Below are positions 1 through 6,022 of a stretch of 6,344 nucleotides of DNA, one piece after another (position 1 is the first letter of the stretch; each line of letters starts with the position of its first letter). The translations under genes and the position numbers were made by a program. The stretch covers positions 1 through 6,344 of the forward strand of contig JAEXXW010000698.1 of NCBI GenBank assembly GCA_023405565.1. The letters are read 5' to 3'. The stretch comes from Pseudomonadota bacterium. Lineage in GTDB: Bacteria > Pseudomonadota > Alphaproteobacteria > Rhizobiales > Xanthobacteraceae. Below the pieces are notes generated by a model. The model was not told the DNA's origin, searched no databases, and was given only the letters and a program-made list of their open reading frames with translations.

Positions 1-351
1 CAGCGCGATGAACGGCAGCCACGACAGCAGCAGCGAGACGAACCACGGCACCTGCTCCTGCGGCGAGCGGGCGGTGATCTGCACGCCCTTGCCATAGAGG
101 CGCTGGACCAGCGTCGGGTCATTCGGCGCGTAGGTGTTGAACGGCTTGCCGTCGGTGAAACTACCGTGAATCTCGGGGCCCTGGATCACCACCTCGCGCA
201 CCCGCCCCTGATCGACCTCGGTCAGAAGCTGCGAGAAGGAGATATCCTGTGCCGCCTGCCGCTGGTTGGGCGACTGGAACAACGTGAACAACGCAAGCAC
301 CAGCAGAACGATAATCACCCAGAGGGCGAAGTTGCGGAGGTTTGCGTTCAT
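1..351 (-). CDS. ftsH: FtsH, ATP-dependent membrane zinc metalloprotease (N-terminal 117 residues, cut by window edge)
   Basis: FtsH is an inner-membrane hexameric AAA+ protease that degrades misfolded membrane proteins and short-lived regulators such as RpoH and LpxC in some bacteria. Only the first 117 codons lie in the window; the AAA+ and HEXXH protease domains are beyond base 1. The visible part begins MNANLRNFALWVIIVLLVLA. It has a first membrane segment at about residues 8-25, a periplasmic domain at about 28-100 with the family-typical stretches ISFSQLLTEVDQGRV and VVIQGPEIHGSF, and the start of a second membrane segment from about residue 103 (PWFVSLLLSWLPFIAL). The ATG at 349-351 is preceded by AAGGA with a 6-base gap. 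The reading frame stays open to the edge. It follows tilS after a 170-bp gap, the usual alphaproteobacterial order. The N-terminus closely resembles Bradyrhizobium/Rhodopseudomonas FtsH from memory. Confidence 0.95.
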   Translation of the reverse strand, partial: MNANLRNFALWVIIVLLVLALFTLFQSPNQRQAAQDISFSQLLTEVDQGRVREVVIQGPEIHGSFTDGKPFNTYAPNDPTLVQRLYGKGVQITARSPQEQVPWFVSLLLSWLPFIAL

Positions 352-357
352 CACTCG

Positions 358-362
358 TCCTT
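358..362 (-). promoter_or_regulatory. Shine-Dalgarno site of ftsH
   Basis: AAGGA on the minus strand lies 6 bases before the ATG at 351. It fixes the ftsH start, which agrees with the known N-terminus of the family. Confidence 0.75.
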
Positions 363-368
363 ATTGAT

Positions 369-386
369 CCGCGGTGGCCGGCGCGG
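369..386 (-). other. Small GC-rich hairpin in the ftsH leader
   Basis: On the minus strand CCGCG and CGCGG are separated by 8 bases, giving a 5-bp stem that ends 6 bases before the Shine-Dalgarno of ftsH. There is no T-run, so it is not an intrinsic terminator. It could simply be a by-product of high GC content. A structural role in the ftsH leader is conjecture. Confidence 0.25.
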
Positions 387-435
387 CGTGCTTGGTCGGA
401 AAGCGCGGGAGCCAGGTATCATCCCCGTGGTGGCC

Positions 436-464
436 AATGTATGTCTGCCGACACCGGCTGCCAA
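436..464 (-). promoter_or_regulatory. Candidate promoter for ftsH (sigma-70-like, partly RpoH-like)
   Basis: On the minus strand TTGGCA (459-464, 5 of 6 matches to TTGACA) is followed after exactly 17 bases by TACATT (436-441, 4 of 6 matches to TATAAT). This predicts a transcript start near 429 and a leader of roughly 75-80 bases before ftsH. The same bases can be read as CTTG, 18 bases, then CATACATTGG, a partial fit to the alphaproteobacterial RpoH (heat-shock) pattern CTTG-N17/18-CYTATNTNNG with two mismatches in the -10 part. ftsH is a known heat-shock gene in several proteobacteria, so dual control is plausible. It is placed from sequence pattern only. Confidence 0.5.
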
Positions 465-521
465 GGGAACGCTACTGTCCGATTACCACCGAAAAACGGC
501 TAATAAACCTGCCCGGAAGCG

Positions 522-1631
522 TCATTTTTTCGCGGGTCCACCATTTGAGTTTTTACCGTGGTTAAGGGCGGCTTCCAAGGTCCGCCGGGCCCGGCGCGGC
601 GGAGCCCGCTCGATGACGATTTCGGCCGGTTTCAGCGAGATCATGGCTCCGGCCAGGGTGCTGCGGTGGGAATCGCCGGCCTGCCGCAGGGCCTCGAACA
701 GCGCCTCCAGCTTGCCAAGTTCCACCGGCCCCTCATCGCCGACGGCGGCAATGGTCTGACCCAGCAGCCGCAGCCCGATTTCGGCGGGCAGGCGCTGAAA
801 CCGGGCGCGATCGAAGACCATGCGCGCGCCCGCTCCCCCGGTTTTGGGCTTCAGCAAGACCTGCGCGAAGGCCTCGGCCGCTGCAACGCGCAGGGCGGCT
901 TCGGCCCGTTGCAACCGGGCCGCGAGCAGCGCCATCCGTTGTGCGCTCAGGCCCTCGGCGGCCAGTGCCGGCATCAATGTCCGCAGGCGAGCGCGGGTGT
1001 GGCGCGGATCGCGGTTGCTGGGATCGTCGGCAAAGGCAATGCCGGCCTTGCCGAGCGTGGCGATCAGCCGCGCCTTGGGAAGCGCCAGCAAAGGCCGTGC
1101 GAGAACCAGCCCCGGCTGATCCGGATACGGCGACATCGTCTGCATCGCCTGTAGTCCGGACAGGCCACTGCCGCGCAGGAGCCGTAGCAGCACGGTCTCG
1201 GCCTGATCGTCCAGGGTATGCGCGGTGAGGACATAACGGGCACCGGCTTTCGCTGCCGCTTTTGCGAGCAGGGCATAGCGGGCGTTGCGCGCCGTTTCCT
1301 GCAACCCGGTTTTCGGCTTGGCGCCGGTCCAGCGGAACGTCCGATGCGCGACACCGAGTTCGCGTGCGAAGCGCTTCACCGCCTTCGCCTCATGGGCCGC
1401 TTCCGCGCGCAAGCCGTGATCGACCGTCACCGCCACAAGACCAGGCCCGGCCTTGCGCGAGGCACGCCAGCGTGCCGCGAGCCAGAGCAAGGCCGTCGAA
1501 TCCGGACCGCCCGAGACTGCAATGACGATGGATTTTTCTTTGGCGAAAGGAGCAAACAGCGCGCGCGCTTCAACAAGCGTCAGGGGCTCCGCAGAAACAG
1601 CGTCAGGTAAAATCCGCTCAGCAGCGGACAC
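522..1631 (-). CDS. tilS: tRNA(Ile)-lysidine synthetase TilS
   Basis: TilS uses ATP and lysine to convert C34 of the CAU-anticodon tRNA-Ile into lysidine, so that the tRNA reads AUA and is charged with isoleucine. It is a cytoplasmic enzyme and essential in most bacteria. The 369-residue protein has the N-type ATP pyrophosphatase core: the PP-loop SGGPDS at residues 40-45, VDHGLR at 70-75, QETARNARYALL at 111-122, and the family signature AHTLDDQAET at 137-146 followed by LLRLLRGSGLSGL. Further on are ARPLL and DDPSNRDPRHTRARLR, also typical of TilS. It is shorter than the E. coli enzyme (about 430 residues), consistent with alphaproteobacterial forms that have a reduced C-terminal region; the tail is low-complexity and basic. 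The start is GTG (1629-1631), overlapping the cpoB stop by 14 bases; no ATG is evident before the PP-loop. The Shine-Dalgarno is weak, so translation coupled to cpoB is likely. Confidence 0.95.
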   Translation of the reverse strand: MSAAERILPDAVSAEPLTLVEARALFAPFAKEKSIVIAVSGGPDSTALLWLAARWRASRKAGPGLVAVTVDHGLRAEAAHEAKAVKRFARELGVAHRTFRWTGAKPKTGLQETARNARYALLAKAAAKAGARYVLTAHTLDDQAETVLLRLLRGSGLSGLQAMQTMSPYPDQPGLVLARPLLALPKARLIATLGKAGIAFADDPSNRDPRHTRARLRTLMPALAAEGLSAQRMALLAARLQRAEAALRVAAAEAFAQVLLKPKTGGAGARMVFDRARFQRLPAEIGLRLLGQTIAAVGDEGPVELGKLEALFEALRQAGDSHRSTLAGAMISLKPAEIVIERAPPRRARRTLEAALNHGKNSNGGPAKK

Positions 1632-2778
1632 GCTTCTGTTCCCGCTCGACGCCCTGCTTCACGGCAACCGACGAACGCGGATATTTGCGTCCGACCTCGG
1701 CGAAGGACGCGCAGGCCATTTCCTTCTGGCCAATCGCGGCAAGCGCCTGACCGAGACGCAGCAACGCATCCGGCGCCTTGCCGGCGGTCTCGTATTTTGT
1801 CGTCACGACCAGATAGGCCTCGGCCGCATCCTGATAGCGCTGACGCTGGAACAGGCTTTCGCCCAGCCAATAATTGGCATCGGCAGCCATGCGGTCATTG
1901 GGATAACGCTGCAGGAAATCGCGGAAAGTCTGTTCCGCCGACGCATAATCCTTGCGCTGGAAATAGCCGTAGCCGAGATCGAAATTATCGCGCGGCGAAT
2001 TGCCGGGCGGCGAAACGGCCGCCATTGTGTCGCCACCCATATTGCGCTGGGTCGGGACCCCGCCGCGCCGCAGCGAGGGATCGTTGACGGCATTATTGGC
2101 CATGGTCGACAAATCGAGCGGCTGACCGGGCTCGCGGCCACCGCGCGCACCAACAGAAGCGTTGTCGTCATCGTCGTCTTCACCGCGGGAGGGCACTGAC
2201 GGCTGACCGGGCGGCAGCGAACCGAGCGCGCGCGGCGCGCCCGGCGCATTCGGCGATGCATTTGGATCGAAGGCATCACCACGGCGGCCGCCGACATTCG
2301 GCGCCGGCGCGAAATTCTGGTTGTCACGTGGATCGAAGCGTCCATCGCCGCGCTGCGCGAAACGCGGATCGTTGCGTTGATCCATGTTGCGCTGGTCCAT
2401 GCCGCGCTGATCCATACCCCTTTGATCCATACCAGGCTCGATATCGGAGCGGCGCCCCGGGATCGTTTGCGGAGCGCCCTGCGGCATCGGCGGCTGGGCC
2501 TGCATGGGCTGGCGCTGCGGCTGCGCGCGCGTGTCACCGCCGGCCCCGCGCAATTGCTGTTCGAGCTGCTGGTTGCGGAACTGCAATTGCTCGACCTGGC
2601 CGGTGAGCTGCCGGATCTGGTTTTCCAGCGCATCGAGCCGCATGACGATATCGGATGCGGACATCTGCGCGGTGGCCGGCACAGCCCCCGCAAGCAGGAA
2701 CGACAGGCCCATTGCGAACAAATGCGGCTTCAAGCGCATGGATACGAACTCAAGAATATGAGGAAAACGTGTGGTCAT
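1618..2778 (-). CDS. cpoB: CpoB/YbgF, Tol-Pal-associated periplasmic TPR protein
   Basis: CpoB (YbgF) is a periplasmic protein that binds TolA and links Tol-Pal outer-membrane constriction to septal peptidoglycan synthesis (shown in E. coli). The 386-residue product has a signal peptide ending in A35-T36-A37 (mature start Q38) and a coiled coil at about residues 41-77 rich in L, Q and E (the family's trimerisation segment). A long disordered linker of about 80-262 is rich in P, Q, R, G and D, with a GMDQR repeat at 116-135 and an acidic run at 200-205. Three TPR-like units follow at about 265-372, beginning NFDLGYGYFQRKDYASAE. It ends in Cys386, with another Cys at 356. E. coli CpoB is about 263 residues, so the linker accounts for the extra length. 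The start at 2778 is the longest frame; an internal ATG at 2737-2739 (Met14) would give a more ordinary 24-residue signal peptide, and neither has a strong Shine-Dalgarno. pal is not next to it; an RND permease gene lies upstream. Confidence 0.92.
   Translation of the reverse strand: MTTRFPHILEFVSMRLKPHLFAMGLSFLLAGAVPATAQMSASDIVMRLDALENQIRQLTGQVEQLQFRNQQLEQQLRGAGGDTRAQPQRQPMQAQPPMPQGAPQTIPGRRSDIEPGMDQRGMDQRGMDQRNMDQRNDPRFAQRGDGRFDPRDNQNFAPAPNVGGRRGDAFDPNASPNAPGAPRALGSLPPGQPSVPSRGEDDDDDNASVGARGGREPGQPLDLSTMANNAVNDPSLRRGGVPTQRNMGGDTMAAVSPPGNSPRDNFDLGYGYFQRKDYASAEQTFRDFLQRYPNDRMAADANYWLGESLFQRQRYQDAAEAYLVVTTKYETAGKAPDALLRLGQALAAIGQKEMACASFAEVGRKYPRSSVAVKQGVEREQKRVRC
2374..2433 (-). repeat. Four tandem 15-bp units encoding GMDQR in the CpoB linker
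   Basis: Residues 116-135 of CpoB are GMDQR three times and then NMDQR. The 15-bp units differ at synonymous positions (for example ATGGATCAA, ATGGATCAG and ATGGACCAG cores), so this is not a fresh slippage product. Decayed relatives continue downstream (NDPRF, DGRFDPRD). The repeat lies in the disordered linker between coiled coil and TPR domain. Confidence 0.85.
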
Positions 2779-2801
2779 AGCATAGACGCCGTAACGTCGA
2801 A

Positions 2802-2830
2802 ATTATGACTAGGGCTCTTTTACCGGACAT
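2802..2830 (-). promoter_or_regulatory. Weak promoter candidate upstream of cpoB
   Basis: In the 75-bp gap between the RND permease stop and cpoB, the minus strand carries CATAAT (2802-2807, 5 of 6 matches to the -10 consensus). It follows ATGTCC (2825-2830, only 3 of 6 matches to the -35 consensus) after 17 bases. The position, about 23 bases before the cpoB ATG at 2778, is suitable. The gap has no stem-loop with a T-run, so read-through from the efflux genes is also possible. Confidence 0.25.
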
Positions 2831-2853
2831 TCACCGCGACGCTCCCCGCATCC

Positions 2854-5800
2854 TCATCCCGCGGCTTTTGCCGCCGCCGTCTGCGTTTTGCGGGATTTGC
2901 GCCATTCCTCGAACCGCTGGATCACCACGAACAGCGAGGGCACGAACAGCACTGCAAGGCACGTTGATGCCAGCATTCCGCTGAAGACCGTGATGCCGAT
3001 CGACTTGCGGGCGCTGGCGCCGGCGCCGGTCGCCAGCACCAGCGGGATCATGCTGATGATGAAGGCGAAGGACGTCATCAGGATCGCGCGGAAACGGGCC
3101 TGCGCCGCGCCGATGGCGGATTCGACGATCGGCTTGCCGTCGCGCACGCGCCATTCACGCGCGACCTCGACGATCAGGATCGCGTTCTTCGCCGCCAGCG
3201 CAATCAGCAGCACGAGACCGATCTGGGTATAGAGATTGTTGTCGACACCCAGACCTTTCAGCGCGGCGACAGGACCGACCAAAGCCAGCGGCACCGAGAA
3301 GACGATGGCCAGCGGCGCGTACCAGCTTTCATATTGTCCGGCGAGCACGAGATAGACGAGCAGCATGGCCAGCGCGAAAATGATGTAGAGCTGATTGCCG
3401 ACCGCCTTTTCCTGGTACGACATCGCCGTCCATTCATAGCCGGTGCCGGGCGGCAATGTGCGCTGCGCGATCTGTTCCATCAGCGAGATCGCTTCGCCCG
3501 ACGAGAAGCCGGTCGCCGGCAGGCCGATCACCGTCGACGACGGATAGAGATTGTAGAGGCTGATCAGCGATGGCCCGACCGTCGGCACGATCTTCACCAG
3601 CGTGCCGATCGGCACCATGTCGCCATTGTCGTTGCGCACCGACAGAAGATCGATGTCGCTCGGTCGCAGGCGGAAATTCGCTTCCGCCTGCACATAGACC
3701 TGGAAGGTGCGGCCGAACTTGTTGAACTGCGCGACATAGCTCGAGCCGAGATAGGTGGCGATGGTCTGGAACAGGGAATCGACCGACACGCCGAGTGTCT
3801 GCGCCTTCACGCGATCGACCTCGACGGCGAGTTGTGGCACGTCGGCGCGGAACGACGTCTGCACGCGCTGCAGACCGGTCTGGCTTTGTGCGTTGCTGAC
3901 CACCGCATTGGTGATCGCCTGCAGCTTGGTAAAATCGAACGAGCCGTCGCGCATCTGGATCTGCATCGTGAAGCCGCCGGCATTGCCGATCCCCTGGATC
4001 GGCGGCGGTGGCAGCACAGCGACCTTGGCATTGAGGATCTGGTCGAAGTCGCGCGAAAGCTTGGTAAAGAGCGGCAGCAATTGCTGATCCTTGCCGCGTT
4101 CGTCCCAATCCTTCAGCACGATATAGACCACGCCCGCGCTGGATAATGTCGCGTTATTGTCGAGCGCCGACACGCCGGCAATCGACAGGGCGCTTTCCAC
4201 GCCCGGCGTGTTGCGTGCGATATCGGAGACCTGGTTGAGCACCTCGTTGGTGCGTTCGAGCGAAGCACCATCCGGCAATTGCACGGTGGCGAGCAGATAG
4301 CCCTGATCCTCGATCGGCAGGAAGCCGGTCGGGATGCGCGACAAACCATAGCCGGCGGCGACGATGATCAGCAGCGCGACCACCGACGCGATGCCGGCGT
4401 GGCGCACCATGCCGCCGATCAGCCGCAGATAGCCACGCTCGCAGACGGCGTAGATGCGGTTGAAACCGCGGAAGATGAAATTGCGCTTCTCCTCCGGCAC
4501 TGAAGGCCGCAGCCACAGGGCGCATTGCGTCGGCTTCAGCGTGGCGGCGTTGATCGCGCTGAGCAAGGCAGTGGCCGCAATCACCAGAGCGAATTGCGCA
4601 TACATGCGCCCGGTGAGACCCGGCAGGAACGCCGCCGGAATGAACACGGCCATCAGCACCAGCGTGATGCCGACGATCGGCGCGAACAATTCGTCCATCG
4701 CCTTGATCGACGCATCGTGGCCGGACATGCCCTTCTCGATATTATGCGCGGCCCCCTCCACCACGACGATGGCATCGTCGACGACGATGCCGATCGCCAG
4801 CACCAGCGCGAACAATGTCGAGAGATTGACGGTGAAGCCGAGCGCCGCCATCGCCGCGAAAGCACCGATGATCGTCACGGGCACGGTCGTCGCCGGCACC
4901 AGCATCGCCCGCCAGTCCTGCAGGAACAGGACGATGACGATCAGCACCAGCACGGCCGCTTCGAACAGCGTACGATACACTTCGTTGATCGAGGCATTGA
5001 CGAACTTGGTCGTATCGAAGGGAATGCTGCTAGCGATACCGGGCGGAAACGCCTTGGCCAGTTCATCCATCTTCTTGCCGACGGCCTGCCGCACCTGCAG
5101 CGCATTCGCGCCGGGCGACTGGAAGATGCCGAGCGCGGCAGCCGGCTGGCCGTCCTGCGTAAAGATCTGGCTATAGGTCTGTGCGCCAAGTTCGACCCGG
5201 CCGACATCGCGAATGCGGGTGAGTTCACCGCCGGCGCCCTCGCCGGTTTTCACCACGACATTCTCGTATTCGCTGACTTCGCTGAGCCGGCCGGCAATAT
5301 CGATCGTGTACTGGAAATTCTGCCCCGACGGCGTCGGCGGCGCACCGATCTGACCGGCCGTGACCTGCTGGCTCTGCGCCTGCAGCGCCTTGACCACATC
5401 GCCGGGCGTCAGCGAGCGCGCCTTCAGCTTTTCGGGATCGAGCCAGACCCGCATCGAATACTGGCCGGCGCCGAACACCGTCACGTTGCCGACGCCGGGC
5501 ACGCGGGACAGCTCATCGCGCAGGCTGATCGTGCCGTAATTAGCAAGATAGAGGCTGTCGCGGCTCTTGTCCGGCGAGGTCAGCGTCACGAACATCAGGA
5601 TCGCGGTGGACTTCTTCTGCACCGTGACGCCCTGCGCCTGCACCGCCTGCGGCAGCGACGACAGCGCGCTCGACACGCGGTTCTGCACCAGCACCTGTGC
5701 GAAATTCAGATCGGTACCGATCTTGAACGTCACCGTCAGCGTGTAGGTGCCGTCGGCGGCACTGGTGGACTGCATATAGATCATGTCCTCGACGCCGTTG

Positions 5801-6009
5801 ACCTGCTGCTCGATCGGCAACGCAACGGTATCGATGACGACACGCGCACTGGCGCCCGGATATCGGGTCTGCACCTGCACGGTCGGCGGCGTGACATCTG
5901 GATATTGCGCGATCGGCAGATTGACCAGCGCGACGAGGCCGATCACGACCATCAGGATCGCGAGCACATTCGCCAGGACCGGACGCTCGATGAAGAACTT
6001 TGAAATCAT
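2854..6009 (-). CDS. RND multidrug efflux permease (HAE1/AcrB-MexB family), inner-membrane subunit
   Basis: This is the proton-driven inner-membrane pump of a tripartite efflux system, taking drugs, solvents or other amphiphiles from the periplasm and membrane to an outer-membrane channel. The 1051-residue length matches AcrB (1049). The N-terminus MISKFFIERPVLANVLAIL is family-typical. Twelve membrane segments are visible: about 10-30, then a group at 340-492, one at 537-556, and a group at 874-1030. Two large periplasmic loops lie at about 31-338 and 557-872. The proton-relay residues are present: D411 and D412 in GIVVDDAIVVVEG (TM4), K941 in ALAAKNAILIVE (TM10), and R972 and T979 in ARFRAILMTSFAF (TM11). 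A glycine-rich PPPPIQGIGNAGGF at about 667-680 corresponds to the switch-loop region. The ATG at 6007-6009 has AGGAG 8 bases upstream, overlapping the adaptor stop, so the two genes are co-transcribed. No outer-membrane factor gene follows; cpoB comes next. The substrate cannot be told from sequence. Confidence 0.97.
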   Translation of the reverse strand: MISKFFIERPVLANVLAILMVVIGLVALVNLPIAQYPDVTPPTVQVQTRYPGASARVVIDTVALPIEQQVNGVEDMIYMQSTSAADGTYTLTVTFKIGTDLNFAQVLVQNRVSSALSSLPQAVQAQGVTVQKKSTAILMFVTLTSPDKSRDSLYLANYGTISLRDELSRVPGVGNVTVFGAGQYSMRVWLDPEKLKARSLTPGDVVKALQAQSQQVTAGQIGAPPTPSGQNFQYTIDIAGRLSEVSEYENVVVKTGEGAGGELTRIRDVGRVELGAQTYSQIFTQDGQPAAALGIFQSPGANALQVRQAVGKKMDELAKAFPPGIASSIPFDTTKFVNASINEVYRTLFEAAVLVLIVIVLFLQDWRAMLVPATTVPVTIIGAFAAMAALGFTVNLSTLFALVLAIGIVVDDAIVVVEGAAHNIEKGMSGHDASIKAMDELFAPIVGITLVLMAVFIPAAFLPGLTGRMYAQFALVIAATALLSAINAATLKPTQCALWLRPSVPEEKRNFIFRGFNRIYAVCERGYLRLIGGMVRHAGIASVVALLIIVAAGYGLSRIPTGFLPIEDQGYLLATVQLPDGASLERTNEVLNQVSDIARNTPGVESALSIAGVSALDNNATLSSAGVVYIVLKDWDERGKDQQLLPLFTKLSRDFDQILNAKVAVLPPPPIQGIGNAGGFTMQIQMRDGSFDFTKLQAITNAVVSNAQSQTGLQRVQTSFRADVPQLAVEVDRVKAQTLGVSVDSLFQTIATYLGSSYVAQFNKFGRTFQVYVQAEANFRLRPSDIDLLSVRNDNGDMVPIGTLVKIVPTVGPSLISLYNLYPSSTVIGLPATGFSSGEAISLMEQIAQRTLPPGTGYEWTAMSYQEKAVGNQLYIIFALAMLLVYLVLAGQYESWYAPLAIVFSVPLALVGPVAALKGLGVDNNLYTQIGLVLLIALAAKNAILIVEVAREWRVRDGKPIVESAIGAAQARFRAILMTSFAFIISMIPLVLATGAGASARKSIGITVFSGMLASTCLAVLFVPSLFVVIQRFEEWRKSRKTQTAAAKAAG

Positions 6010-6017
6010 CGCAGCCG

Positions 6018-6022
6018 CTCCT
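6018..6022 (-). promoter_or_regulatory. Shine-Dalgarno of the RND permease, overlapping the adaptor stop codon
   Basis: AGGAG on the minus strand shares its first two bases with the TAG stop of the adaptor gene (6021-6023) and lies 8 bases before the permease ATG. Such an arrangement favours translational coupling, keeping adaptor and permease synthesis linked. Confidence 0.8.

Noticed and set aside
494..515. Possible terminator after tilS (GGC ... GCC followed by GTTTTT on the minus strand)
   Set aside because: The stem is only about 3 bp with a 10-base AT-rich loop; too weak for an intrinsic terminator despite the T-run.
352..521. Small gene or non-coding RNA in the tilS-ftsH gap
   Set aside because: Beyond the promoter candidate, the small hairpin and the Shine-Dalgarno, the 170 bp show no coding frame with a ribosome site and no tRNA-like or riboswitch-like fold that I can recognise.
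166..759. 197-codon plus-strand frame across the ftsH-tilS gap
   Set aside because: It overlaps the FtsH N-terminus and the tilS C-terminus in antisense, and the product is basic low-complexity sequence with no domain.
1453..2199. 248-codon open frame on the plus strand over the tilS/cpoB junction
   Set aside because: It is antisense to two recognised genes, with no convincing ribosome site, and shows no recognisable family; a high-GC shadow.
2784..2799. Short inverted repeat GACG/CGTC just before cpoB
   Set aside because: A 4-bp stem with a 6-base loop is expected by chance, and no T-run follows.
4525..6003. 492-codon open frame on the plus strand, opposite the RND permease
   Set aside because: It lies wholly antisense to a clear 1051-residue permease. 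Its product is rich in R, H, D and Q with no domain or hydrophobic core, as expected from a shadow frame in high-GC DNA.
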